Shown here piece after piece: positions 9,495-17,493 of a stretch of DNA of 64,000 nucleotides. A model generated the notes under the pieces. That model made no database searches. It worked only from the letters and a program-made list of their open reading frames with translations, and was not told where the DNA came from. Within the stretch, counting starts at the first letter, position 1. Each line of letters begins with the position of its first letter. Position numbers and translations under genes: made by a program. Source of the DNA: Campylobacteraceae bacterium (GTDB lineage: Bacteria; Campylobacterota; Campylobacteria; Campylobacterales; Arcobacteraceae); NCBI GenBank assembly GCA_013373175.1, contig JABXII010000018.1, positions 111,010 to 175,009 of the forward strand, written 5' to 3'.

Positions 9495-10796
9495 CTATAG
9501 TTTTTCATTCTTATAAAGTTCTATAATCTCCTCTTTGCTTAACTCCCTTTGTAATTTATCACTTTGCTCTTTTACTAAAATACCAAATTTTATTGACTCT
9601 TCTTTTGTTAAATCTTCTCCAAAAAATTCACTTATTATAAAAGCAACTCCCCCTTTTCCTGATTGGGAATTTACTCTAATAACATCTTCATATCCCCTTT
9701 TTATATCTTTTGGATCTATTGGCAAATATGGCACATTCCACTCTTGGCAATTTTCTTTTCTGTAAAAGTCAATTCCTTTTTTTATAGCATCTTGATGTCC
9801 TCCACTAAAAGCTGTAAAAATCATATCTCCTACATAGGGATGTCTTGGATTTATATTTAATTTTGTTAAATTCTCATACATTTTTTTTACTTCATCTACT
9901 ATTGATAAATCAAGGGTAGAATCAATTCCTTGTGAATGTAAATTAAAAGCAAAATTGACTAAGTCTAAATTTCCTGCTCTTTCACCATTTCCAAATAGTG
10001 TTCCTTCAACTCTATTTGCTCCCGCTAGAACTGCAAGTTCTGCTGATGCTACTGAGGTTCCTCTATCATTGTGAGGATGAACACTTATTATAAGTGACTC
10101 TCTATTGTTCAAATTATTGCACATCCACTCTATTCTATCTGCATAAATATTTGCAGTGCAGGCTTCAAGAGTATTTGGTAAGTTTATTATCATCTTGTTT
10201 TGTACTGTTGGTTTTACTACATCGATTACTTTATTACATATTTTCACAGCAAACTCTAAATCGGTTTGGGAAAAACTCTCTGGGGAATAATCATAGATAA
10301 CATTACCCTCAAAGTCTTTAGTAAGCTCTACTAAATATTTCATAGACTCTACTGCCATAGAAATTATCTCTTCATCACTTTTTTTAAACACTACTCTTCT
10401 TTGGAACTCATTTGTAGGATTGTATAAATGAAAAATTCCATTTTTCACTCCTCTCATAGCTTCAACACTTCTTTTTATCCACTCTTTTTTTGCTGGAATT
10501 AATACTTGAATAGCAACATCATCAGGTATAAGATTTTCTTCAATTAATTTTCTTGTAAAATTAAAATCAGTATCACTAGCACTTGGATAACTTACTTCTA
10601 TTTGTTTAAATCCCATCTTTACTAAAGTATTAAAATACTGCAACTTTTGTTCAATATTTAAAGGGTTTACTAAAGCTTGATTTCCATCTCTTAAATCTAC
10701 ACTTCCATAAATAGGTGCTTTTGTGATTTGATTATCTGGCCAAGTTCGTACGAAATCTTTGACAATAGGATATTGTCTATATTTTTTATAAGTCAT
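9495..10796 (-). CDS. leuA: 2-isopropylmalate synthase lacking the C-terminal leucine-regulatory domain
   Basis: LeuA condenses acetyl-CoA with 2-oxoisovalerate, the first committed step of leucine synthesis. The catalytic barrel is intact: DLRDGNQA (metal-binding Asp), the HPHNDRG metal His pair, GNGERAGN, and SGKGGVAF near the end. It is of the yeast/Pseudomonas class. Full-length members are about 550-560 residues and end in a 120-residue leucine-binding domain. This one ends at residue 433, right after the helical subdomain (SKEEIIELYKNEKL). I place the start at ATG 10796 because GGAG lies six bases upstream. An ATG at 10808 has no such site. A leucine-rich leader peptide lies 74 bp upstream. 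A paralogue elsewhere cannot be excluded. Confidence 0.88.
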   Translation of the reverse strand: MTYKKYRQYPIVKDFVRTWPDNQITKAPIYGSVDLRDGNQALVNPLNIEQKLQYFNTLVKMGFKQIEVSYPSASDTDFNFTRKLIEENLIPDDVAIQVLIPAKKEWIKRSVEAMRGVKNGIFHLYNPTNEFQRRVVFKKSDEEIISMAVESMKYLVELTKDFEGNVIYDYSPESFSQTDLEFAVKICNKVIDVVKPTVQNKMIINLPNTLEACTANIYADRIEWMCNNLNNRESLIISVHPHNDRGTSVASAELAVLAGANRVEGTLFGNGERAGNLDLVNFAFNLHSQGIDSTLDLSIVDEVKKMYENLTKLNINPRHPYVGDMIFTAFSGGHQDAIKKGIDFYRKENCQEWNVPYLPIDPKDIKRGYEDVIRVNSQSGKGGVAFIISEFFGEDLTKEESIKFGILVKEQSDKLQRELSKEEIIELYKNEKL

Positions 10797-10828
10797 TTTA
10801 TTCTCCATGATTTTATATATTTATTTTT

Positions 10829-10863
10829 GCAAATATTTGCGACTAAAATTGATAAGATTTAGT
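10829..10863 (-). promoter_or_regulatory. Leader-leuA interval with alternative weak pairings
   Basis: Reading the minus strand, ACTAAAT occurs twice, once at the end of the leader ORF (10873-10879) and again at 10857-10863. Either copy can pair with ATTTTAGT (10842-10849), so the pairings are mutually exclusive. The palindrome GCAAATATTTGC follows at 10829-10840. This is the sort of arrangement an attenuator uses. However, the stems are short and AT-rich, and no classic terminator with a U-run is visible, so the mechanism is unresolved. Confidence 0.35.
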
Positions 10864-10870
10864 TTGAAAA

Positions 10871-10942
10871 TTATTTAGTGAGTAAGAGGTTTGAGAGTAG
10901 ATTGTTTATTTGAATAATGTTATATTTTTTCATACTATTCAT
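10871..10942 (-). CDS. Leucine-rich leader peptide of leuA (leuL-like), 23 residues
   Basis: A short ORF on the leuA strand begins at ATG 10942 behind the strong site AAAAGGAGAAACT and ends at TAA 10871. It ends 74 bp before leuA. The C-terminal half reads NNLLSNLLLTK, with five leucines in seven positions, and three isoleucines precede it. Leucine codons are CTA, CTC, CTC, TTA and CTC. CTC is rare in this AT-rich genome, where TTA dominates, as expected for a peptide that senses low charging of a minor tRNA. The call rests on position, ribosome site and composition. No homology was tested. Confidence 0.72.
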   Translation of the reverse strand: MNSMKKYNIIQINNLLSNLLLTK

Positions 10943-11008
10943 AGTTTCTCCTTTTATTTGAAGAAGTATATGAAATAAAAGAATTTAAATCTTGTACAAA
11001 ATTAACAT

Positions 11009-11779
11009 TTACGATAAAAGATTTTTTTGAAACTGTTTAGGAGTCATTTGAAATATTCGTTTAAAACTTCTATTTAAATGGCTTTGGTCAAAAAAACCGC
11101 TTTGTAAGGCCACTTCTACAATAGGAATATTTTTATTTAAAAGTGCTTTTGCATGATGAACTCTTTTATTTAAAACATATGAATGCACAGGGATACCAAA
11201 CTTGTTTTTAAAAAGACGTATGCAATGAACTTCAGTTATAGCAAAGTGCTTCGAAATAGTTTGTAAATCAATATCTTCTAAATAATGTTCGTCTAAATAA
11301 GCTTTAATTTGAAGAACAGTTTTATCAATATTCTCTTCACTGTTTGTACTATTGCATTGAGTGAAACTTTGCATACAAAAAGTTACTGTCTCTTCTTGTT
11401 TTTCAATCAAAGTGTGTTGTTTACTTAAAAGTATTTGGCATAATTTTATAAAATTGTTTTGTGTTTGTACTTCAAAGGCAGGTTTAAACTCTAAGCCTAA
11501 ATGTTTCAAATATATTGTGTCAAGATACAAAACAAAACAACCTTTTGAATTAATCTGGCTCAATGTAGCACAATGGGAGATATTTTGATTAATAATCATT
11601 ATTTCATTAGGAGGTAAAAGATAGTTCTCTTCACTAAATATAATATTTAATTTCCCTTCTTCAATTGCAGTAATAGTTACTTCATCATGTAGATGCATTT
11701 TAGTACATTCTGGAATCGTTTTAAGATATCGTAATTCAATAAAAGGAAGTCTAGGGTCTTTAAATACTTGAATATTCAT
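11009..11779 (-). CDS. AraC-family transcriptional regulator
   Basis: The 256-residue protein has an N-terminal cupin-like sensor region (about 15-130, including LHDEVTITAIEEGKLNIIF). Two C-terminal helix-turn-helix motifs at about 155-256 include ITEVHCIRLFKNKFG and the signature VALQSGFFDQSHLNRSFKR followed by GMTPKQF-like QMTPKQFQKN. It lies upstream of the leader-leuA unit on the same strand (66 bp to the leader start). The ligand and targets are unknown, and there is no clear reason to assign leuA control to it. AraC proteins of this layout often control an adjacent exporter or enzyme, which is not obvious here. Confidence 0.88.
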   Translation of the reverse strand: MNIQVFKDPRLPFIELRYLKTIPECTKMHLHDEVTITAIEEGKLNIIFSEENYLLPPNEIMIINQNISHCATLSQINSKGCFVLYLDTIYLKHLGLEFKPAFEVQTQNNFIKLCQILLSKQHTLIEKQEETVTFCMQSFTQCNSTNSEENIDKTVLQIKAYLDEHYLEDIDLQTISKHFAITEVHCIRLFKNKFGIPVHSYVLNKRVHHAKALLNKNIPIVEVALQSGFFDQSHLNRSFKRIFQMTPKQFQKNLLS

Positions 11780-11827
11780 ATTTAGCTTTTTGTTTTATTT
11801 TTATGATGTTTTTTAAAAGAATATCAT

Positions 11828-11854
11828 AAAAAGATAGCAATAAGCTATCTTTTT
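11828..11854 (-). terminator. Intrinsic terminator of the pyrophosphatase gene
   Basis: AAAAAGATAGC and GCTATCTTTTT form a perfect 11-bp stem with a five-base loop. It sits two bases past the pyrophosphatase stop codon on the minus strand and ends in a T-run. Confidence 0.8.
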
Positions 11855-11856
11855 AT

Positions 11857-12777
11857 TTATGCAAATACTGGTTCTAAGAAAGGAATAATTTGTTTTTTTC
11901 TTGAAAGACAACCGTCTAACCAAACTTTTCCATTTTCTAGTTTTACATCAAATGCTTTTTCAAATACTGTTGAGTCTGAAGAAGAAACAAGTACTTCAGA
12001 ACCTTCTTTCATAATGTCAGTTAAAAGTAAACATGCAGTATGTAAGTTGTTTTCTATTCTTAATGCATCTAAATCTGCTTGTAATAATGATTTAATAGAA
12101 TCAAAAATTGCTAAATCAACAACTTCTAGTTGACCAATACCAACAGCATTACCATGCATGTCAAATGGTTTATAGTCTCTTAAAATAAGGTCTCTAACTG
12201 GAACACCTTCAACTGCTGATTTTACTTTAAACATTTCCATACCTAAAGCACCAAAGTCTTCAACACCAGCAATCTCTGCAAGCTCTCTTACAACTTCAAT
12301 ATCAATAGGAGTACAAGTTGGTGATTTAAAAATCACAGTATCAGAAAGAATTGCACAAAGCATTACACCAGCAATATTTGCAGGAATTTCAACTTTGTGA
12401 TAATCATACATCTCTTTTACAATTGTATTTGTACAACCAACAGGTCTAATCCAACATTCAAGTGGAGTTGAAGTAGTTAAATCACCTAATTTATGATGGT
12501 CAACAATTCCAACAATAGTAGCTTCATCTATATCAGCTGGAGCTTGTCCTCTATCAGAATAATCAGTGATAAAAATCTCTTCACCTGCAAATTCAGTTTT
12601 TAATTCTGGTGCTTCAAAACCGAATTTGTCTAGAATAAATTGAGTCTCAGGAGAAACAGGACCTTGTCTTGCAGGAATTGCTTCTCTTCCAATTTTATTT
12701 AAAAGGTACGCTAACGAAATCGCTGAACAAATAGAATCTGAATCAGGAGTCGTGTGTCCACATGTATAAATTGCCAT
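11857..12777 (-). CDS. ppaC: Manganese-dependent inorganic pyrophosphatase (family II)
   Basis: The 306-residue cytoplasmic enzyme hydrolyses pyrophosphate to phosphate and so drives biosynthetic reactions. It is a DHH-family phosphoesterase. The N-terminal metal site shows GHTTPDSDS (residues 7-15), an Asp in TDYSDRGQ, and the DHHKLGD motif near residue 93. The C-terminal DHHA2 domain ends with SRKKQIIP, which binds substrate phosphate. Length fits the family (about 305-310). There are no CBS regulatory insertions. It is a single gene with its own terminator, divergent from ferritin. Confidence 0.95.
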   Translation of the reverse strand: MAIYTCGHTTPDSDSICSAISLAYLLNKIGREAIPARQGPVSPETQFILDKFGFEAPELKTEFAGEEIFITDYSDRGQAPADIDEATIVGIVDHHKLGDLTTSTPLECWIRPVGCTNTIVKEMYDYHKVEIPANIAGVMLCAILSDTVIFKSPTCTPIDIEVVRELAEIAGVEDFGALGMEMFKVKSAVEGVPVRDLILRDYKPFDMHGNAVGIGQLEVVDLAIFDSIKSLLQADLDALRIENNLHTACLLLTDIMKEGSEVLVSSSDSTVFEKAFDVKLENGKVWLDGCLSRKKQIIPFLEPVFA

Positions 12778-12857
12778 AAAAATATCCTATATTAATTTTT
12801 GGCTGATTTTAGCTAAAGTTTAGTTATGTTAGTTTTAAACAAACTATTACAATTACT

Positions 12858-12866
12858 TGTTATAAT
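12858..12866 (+). promoter_or_regulatory. Extended -10 promoter element of ferritin gene
   Basis: TGTTATAAT (TGn plus the TATAAT hexamer) lies 22 bp before the ferritin start codon, with the ribosome site AAAGGAGAG after it. There is no clear -35 box, which is normal for sigma-70 promoters in Campylobacterota. Confidence 0.55.
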
Positions 12867-12887
12867 CAGTATAAAAAAGGAGAGACT

Positions 12888-13394
12888 ATGATTAGTAAAG
12901 AATTACAAAAAGCTTTAATAGAGCAACTTAACAAAGAATACCAGTCTGCTTATATTTATTTAGGTATGAGTGCATATGCTGCTAAAGAGGGTTTTAATGG
13001 AGCTTCAAACTGGTTTTTAATTCAATACCAAGAAGAAGTTGCACACGGAATGAAACTATTTAAATATCTTGAAGACCAAGATGTTGAAATAAAACTTCCT
13101 TCTATTTCTGAAGTAAAAGTTGAATACAAGTCTTTACTTGATGTATTTAAAAAATCTCTTGCACATGAACAAATGATGAGTAAGAATTTAAATATTTTAA
13201 GTGATTTAGCTATGAAAGACAAAGATCACGCTACTTATAACTTACTACAATGGTATGTTACAGAACAAGTTGAGGAAGAAGCAACAGTAAAAGAAATCAT
13301 CGATCATATTAAGTTAGTTGGTGATAATGGATATGGATTATATACAATAGATAAAGAATTGGGTTCAAGAGTATTTAACGACCCAACAAATTAA
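12888..13394 (+). CDS. ftnA: Non-haem ferritin
   Basis: This 168-residue iron-storage protein should assemble into a 24-subunit shell and oxidise Fe(II). The four-helix bundle and ferroxidase residues are visible: the Glu in LNKEYQSAYIYLGM (helix A), the EEVAHG glutamate and histidine pair (about 49-54) in helix B, and the later helix with YVTEQVEEEATVKEI. Length and ending match bacterial FtnA rather than Dps or bacterioferritin. The ribosome site AAAGGAGAGACT is strong. With the Fec-type uptake unit 6 kb away it covers storage and import of iron, but no Fur-like site was found here. Confidence 0.95.
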   Translation: MISKELQKALIEQLNKEYQSAYIYLGMSAYAAKEGFNGASNWFLIQYQEEVAHGMKLFKYLEDQDVEIKLPSISEVKVEYKSLLDVFKKSLAHEQMMSKNLNILSDLAMKDKDHATYNLLQWYVTEQVEEEATVKEIIDHIKLVGDNGYGLYTIDKELGSRVFNDPTN

Positions 13395-13417
13395 GATAAG
13401 AGAAAATCTCTTATCTT
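13393..13417. terminator. Bidirectional stem-loop between ferritin and small protein gene
   Basis: AAGATAAGAG (13393-13402) and CTCTTATCTT (13408-13417) form a 10-bp perfect stem around five bases. The stop codons of the two convergent genes lie in or beside the arms, so one hairpin serves both. Confidence 0.65.
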
Positions 13418-13607
13418 ATAGTACGTTTTTAAGAAGTTTTTTTAACCACTTATCAGCAGATTTTACATCTTCAAATTTTTGTGATTTTGCTACTTGGTCT
13501 TTACCTTCATAAAATCTAACTCTAATACCATCTTCAACGTGGTCAATTTTTGTTCTTGTGATTCTATCTAAGTTAATATATACTCTATCATTTAACTTTA
13601 TAAACAT
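13416..13607 (-). CDS. Small hypothetical protein, 63 residues
   Basis: A short acidic/basic mixed soluble protein with a strong ribosome site (AAAGGAGTATAA before ATG). The N-terminal half (MFIKLNDRVYINLDRITR) looks like beta strands, and the C-terminal half has a charged helix ending KSADKWLKKLL. There is no signal peptide or membrane segment. I do not recognise a family, and any DNA-binding reading of the N-terminus would be a guess. It is convergent with ferritin and shares its terminator hairpin. Reality as a gene is supported by the ribosome site and terminator placement. Confidence 0.65.
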   Translation of the reverse strand: MFIKLNDRVYINLDRITRTKIDHVEDGIRVRFYEGKDQVAKSQKFEDVKSADKWLKKLLKNVL

Positions 13608-13650
13608 TTATACTCCTTTATTTTGAAATAAGATTATACCAAAAATAAGG

Positions 13651-14142
13651 TTATTTTATAAGGAACTGTCCAAGTTCTCTATTTTTTACTAATCTTGAGC
13701 AATCAACAACTACTCCATGCATAGCGATATAAGTTCCATTTTCAACATCTGCACTTAAAAAACCTAAGGCTTGAGAAAAATTCATTGTAGCTTCAACTTC
13801 ATCGATACTCATAGGAACCATAGCTCCTGTAAATACTATTTTTTTATCTATTCTTCTTTCTTTTATTAATTCAGATGTTAAATGAACAGTATCTGTTCCA
13901 TGAACAATAATTACCTTGTCATTTTCACTTGATTTAATTGCTTCACAAATCTTTTCTCTATCTGAATCTGTCATATCTAAACTATCTTTTGAAACTATAT
14001 TTTTAATTTCAAACTCTACATTATGACAAGAAGCTATTATTTTATCTAAGGCAATATTATCCGTAGGGACTTCTAGTTGTCCCTTTATTGGATTGTATCT
14101 TTTATTAAATGTTCCACCTGTATTTATTACAGTTATTTTCAT
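13651..14142 (-). CDS. Asparaginase N-terminal-domain protein (half-length)
   Basis: The 163-residue protein matches only the N-terminal domain of type I/II asparaginases, which are normally about 330 residues. All catalytic positions of that domain are visible: the nucleophile Thr11 in NTGGTF, the Ser in SKDSLDMT, the Thr-Asp pair in HGTDT, and the Lys in CSRLVKN. The C-terminal domain, which supplies residues across the dimer interface in E. coli AnsB, is absent. There is no downstream remnant of it, so this looks like a stable short form rather than a fresh truncation. It lies 11 bp after aspartase, suggesting asparagine to aspartate to fumarate. Activity is uncertain. Confidence 0.82.
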   Translation of the reverse strand: MKITVINTGGTFNKRYNPIKGQLEVPTDNIALDKIIASCHNVEFEIKNIVSKDSLDMTDSDREKICEAIKSSENDKVIIVHGTDTVHLTSELIKERRIDKKIVFTGAMVPMSIDEVEATMNFSQALGFLSADVENGTYIAMHGVVVDCSRLVKNRELGQFLIK

Positions 14143-14153
14143 CTATTTTTCCT

Positions 14154-15560
14154 TTAAATGTCGTCGTAGTTATTTACCATATTTTTTGGATGTAGAAGTT
14201 CATCTAACTCTTCTTTAGTAAATAGTTCTTGCTCTAAAATAATATCATACACTCTTCTATTTGTTGCAAGAGCTTCTTTTGCTAAAGCTGAACTTTTTTC
14301 ATAACCTAAAATAGGATTTAGGCAAGTTACTAAAGTTACAGAATTTAAAATATTATTCATACATACTTCTTCATTTGCAGTAATACCTTTTACACACTTC
14401 TCGGCTAAAGTATAAAAAGATCTTCTCATCATATTTATAGAAGTAAATAATTTATGAGCAACTAATGGTTCAAATACATTTAATTGTAATTGTCCACCTT
14501 CACAAGCTAAAGCAATAGTTGTATCTGCTCCAATTACTTCATATGCAACTTGATTTACAACTTCTGGAATTACAGGATTTACTTTTCCTGGCATAATAGA
14601 ACTTCCAGGTTGTACTTTAGGAAGATTAATCTCATTTAATCCAGCTCTTGGCCCTGAACTTAAAAGTCTTAAGTCATTACATATTTTAGAAATTTTAATA
14701 GCAACTCTTTTTAAAATACCAGAGATATGAACAAAGTCACCAGTATCTTGTGTTGCTTCAATTAAGTTAGAAGCACTTTCATAATCAATTCCAGTTACAT
14801 CTCTAAGATTGTTGATTACTTTTTTTCTATATGCTTTTTTAGTATTAATACCTGTACCAATTGCAGTTGCACCAAGATTTACTTCTTTTAATAAAGTTTG
14901 ACAATCTCTTAATCTAAAAATATCATCATCAATCATTACAGCATATGTTTTGAACTCTTGACCTAAAGTCATAGGAACTGCATCTTGAAGTTGAGTTCTA
15001 CCCATTTTAAGTACATCTTTAAACTCTACTGCTTTTTCATTGAAGCAATCTCTTAAATATCTAAGTGAGTCTTTTAGTTTATAAATTAACTCATATAAAG
15101 TAATTTTAATAGCTGTTGGATAAACATCATTTGTAGATTGAGACATATTTAAATGATTATTTGGATGAACTATATCATAAGTACTTCTTGGTTTTTTTAA
15201 TATCTCTAAAGCTCTATTTGCAATAACTTCATTTGCATTCATATTTGTTGAAGTTCCTGCACCACCTTGAATTGGATCTATAATAAATTGGTCATGAAAC
15301 TTACCATCAATTATCTCATTGCAAGCTTGAATTATTGCATCACGTTGCATATCATTTAAATCACCTAACTCATAGTTTGTTAAAGCGCAAGCTTTTTTAA
15401 CTTTTGCAAGAGACTTAATAAAAGTTGGAAATAGTGATAAACTTGTGTGTGTGATATCAAAGTTTTCACTAGCTCTTAAAGTTTGAATACCATAGTATGC
15501 ATCTTTAGGAATCTTCTTTTCACCTAAAAAATCTGTTTCAATTCTGAAATTCTCTTCCAT
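14154..15560 (-). CDS. aspA: Aspartate ammonia-lyase
   Basis: Aspartase converts L-aspartate to fumarate and ammonia. The 468-residue length is typical. The fumarase/aspartase signature GSSIMPGKVNP is intact, as are the HPNNHLNMSQSTNDVYPTA active-site region, GGAGTSTNMNANEV, and the N-terminal DFLGEKKIPKDAYYG. These features favour aspartase over fumarase C (for example KIPKDAYYGIQT and the GINTK segment). It lies between a two-component system and the half-length asparaginase on the same strand. In Campylobacterota, aspartase feeds amino-acid carbon into the TCA cycle and fumarate respiration. Confidence 0.95.
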   Translation of the reverse strand: MEENFRIETDFLGEKKIPKDAYYGIQTLRASENFDITHTSLSLFPTFIKSLAKVKKACALTNYELGDLNDMQRDAIIQACNEIIDGKFHDQFIIDPIQGGAGTSTNMNANEVIANRALEILKKPRSTYDIVHPNNHLNMSQSTNDVYPTAIKITLYELIYKLKDSLRYLRDCFNEKAVEFKDVLKMGRTQLQDAVPMTLGQEFKTYAVMIDDDIFRLRDCQTLLKEVNLGATAIGTGINTKKAYRKKVINNLRDVTGIDYESASNLIEATQDTGDFVHISGILKRVAIKISKICNDLRLLSSGPRAGLNEINLPKVQPGSSIMPGKVNPVIPEVVNQVAYEVIGADTTIALACEGGQLQLNVFEPLVAHKLFTSINMMRRSFYTLAEKCVKGITANEEVCMNNILNSVTLVTCLNPILGYEKSSALAKEALATNRRVYDIILEQELFTKEELDELLHPKNMVNNYDDI

Positions 15561-15634
15561 TATTTTTTACCTTTTTTTATTTTAAAGCACAATCATATAA
15601 AATCGAAGTAAGAAAAAAGTGTGCTTTTTGAAAA

Positions 15635-16318
15635 TTAATCAAATTTTGCTAAAGTATAGCCCTCTTGGGGAACATTTTTGATTACATTGACTGGTAACTT
15701 ATGTCTTAAATCTTTGATAAAAGATTTTAGCGCATGACTAGTCATCTCTCTTTCTGCCCATAGTTCATCTTCTATTTCAATATAACTTAATATTGACCCC
15801 TTTTTTTCATATAAAAGGTGTAAAAACTCTTTTTCTCTTTTCCTTAAAATTATAACATCACTATCATAAGTAATTTCTCGTTTTTGTAAATCTAAATACA
15901 TATTTTCACAAAGTTTGATTGGAGAAGCAGATTTATTTAAATACTTCATTAATGCTTCATTTAATTTTTTTAAATTTAATGGTTTTAAAATAAAGTGATT
16001 GATATTTAAATTAATCAAATCAACTAAATACTCTTCATTTGAATATGCAGTTAGCATAAATATAGTCGTTGTTGAATCTTCTTTTCTAACTTTTTTTACA
16101 AAATCTATTCCATTACAATTTTTCATTTGTATATCGGAGAGTATGATTTTAGGTTTATAATCTTGGTACATTTCATATGCTTCTTCACCATCTCTTGCCT
16201 CATATACCTCATCAAAATAATACTTTAAAGTTTCTACTATAATTTGTCTAATTCCATCTTCATCTTCAACACATAGAATTGGAACACTTTTTAACTCTTT
16301 TAATAATCTTTCTTCCAT
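15635..16318 (-). CDS. Response regulator, OmpR type
   Basis: The 227-residue protein has a receiver domain (about 10-125; phospho-acceptor Asp in ILSDIQM, Thr in FMLTAY, Lys in FILKPL) and a C-terminal winged-helix DNA-binding domain (about 135-227, ending NVIKNVPQEGYTLAKF). It starts three bases after the stop of the sensor kinase gene, so the two are a cognate pair. Placement between the AGCS symporter and aspartase suggests control of amino-acid use, but no binding site could be defined. Confidence 0.93.
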   Translation of the reverse strand: MEERLLKELKSVPILCVEDEDGIRQIIVETLKYYFDEVYEARDGEEAYEMYQDYKPKIILSDIQMKNCNGIDFVKKVRKEDSTTTIFMLTAYSNEEYLVDLINLNINHFILKPLNLKKLNEALMKYLNKSASPIKLCENMYLDLQKREITYDSDVIILRKREKEFLHLLYEKKGSILSYIEIEDELWAEREMTSHALKSFIKDLRHKLPVNVIKNVPQEGYTLAKFD

Positions 16319-16321
16319 TTT

Positions 16322-17446
16322 TTATCCTACTAATATTATCTTAAATACTGCGCCATCTTGATCATTTGATACGCTTAACTCTCCACCCATATTTTTTTCA
16401 ATAATAAGTTTAGAAATATATAGTCCTAATCCTGTTCCATTTGAAGAATTCTTAGTACTAAAATATGGGTCAAAGATTAAATCCAAATGTTCAGATTCTA
16501 TCCCGCCTGCATTGTCTTTTACTTTTACTATACTTAACACGCCCTTCGTATCGATAGTTATTGTTATTTTTGGTTTTTCAATTCCTTTTTCTACTAAAAT
16601 ATCTCGTGCATTCATTAAGAGATTTAAAATCACTTGTGAATATTCTGTTGGATAACCATTTATTTGCTTATCTTCTATAACATCCACAACTAAATTTATT
16701 TTACTATCATCTAAAGAAGCATTTATTAGACTTATTGCTCTTTTACAAGAATCATGTATAGAGAACTTCTCTTTTTGTTTATCTGGTTTAAAGAAATTTC
16801 TAAAATCATCAATTGTACTTGACATAAACTCAATCATATTATCACTTCTCTCAATAGAACTTAATATATGACTATCAGTAACTTTTTTAAATCTTGTTGC
16901 TGTTTCAAGCTCCATTAAAACACCTGATAACTCGGTTAATGGTTGTCTCCATTGATGAGCAATCATACTTATCATTGAACCCATTCTTGCTTGTTTTGAT
17001 TGTTCTAAAATGGCTTTATCTTTTCTTTTACCCTCTTCTATTCCAATAGCTACTTTACTTGCTAATTCTCTGTTTAATCTTTGTAGTTTTCTCTCTTTAT
17101 TTTCTACTTGTTGTTTATATTTTATTACAACATCACCAATAATTGAAATCATTAAAAAAGAGAATAGTGCCATAAATATAAGAACTGATATAGTTAAATA
17201 TGTCATAAAATCAGTAAAATTGTCTTGATGTTTTTTATGTTTATTTATTTTTTCTAATATTAATTTTTCTATTGTTTCTTTGTTAGTTTCAGTTTTAGAA
17301 TATAGTTTTTTATACTCTTGTAGGTTTACCTCAAAAGCTTCATTTGTCACTTTTAAATGATATGAAGTTGTAAAAAAAGAGATAAATAGAATACTTAAAA
17401 AAGGAATAATAACAGTAAAAAAAGGAATTCCTTCTTTATTAAACAT
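16322..17446 (-). CDS. Membrane sensor histidine kinase
   Basis: The 374-residue kinase has two membrane helices (about 10-27 and 82-108) with a small periplasmic loop of about 50 residues between them, too short for a Cache fold. A coiled coil at about 115-150 leads to the H-box SMIAHQWRQPLTELSG (about 158-173). The ATPase domain includes an N-box (VILNLLMNARDIL), a G1 box (VKDNAGGI), an F-box, and GTGLGLYISKLI. HQWRQPL kinases are common in Campylobacterota. The gene lies upstream of its response regulator and downstream of the AGCS symporter. Confidence 0.93.
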   Translation of the reverse strand: MFNKEGIPFFTVIIPFLSILFISFFTTSYHLKVTNEAFEVNLQEYKKLYSKTETNKETIEKLILEKINKHKKHQDNFTDFMTYLTISVLIFMALFSFLMISIIGDVVIKYKQQVENKERKLQRLNRELASKVAIGIEEGKRKDKAILEQSKQARMGSMISMIAHQWRQPLTELSGVLMELETATRFKKVTDSHILSSIERSDNMIEFMSSTIDDFRNFFKPDKQKEKFSIHDSCKRAISLINASLDDSKINLVVDVIEDKQINGYPTEYSQVILNLLMNARDILVEKGIEKPKITITIDTKGVLSIVKVKDNAGGIESEHLDLIFDPYFSTKNSSNGTGLGLYISKLIIEKNMGGELSVSNDQDGAVFKIILVG

Positions 17447-17464
17447 TTTAACTCCATAAAGTAT

Positions 17465-17491
17465 AAAGAAGTAAGGAGACCTTACTTCTTT
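17465..17491 (-). terminator. Stem-loop after the AGCS symporter
   Basis: AAAGAAGTAAGG (17465-17476) and CCTTACTTCTTT (17480-17491) form a 12-bp perfect stem with a three-base loop. It lies between the symporter stop and the kinase start on the minus strand. The following U-tract is weak, so it may attenuate rather than fully end transcription into the two-component genes. Confidence 0.6.
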
Positions 17492-17493
17492 AA

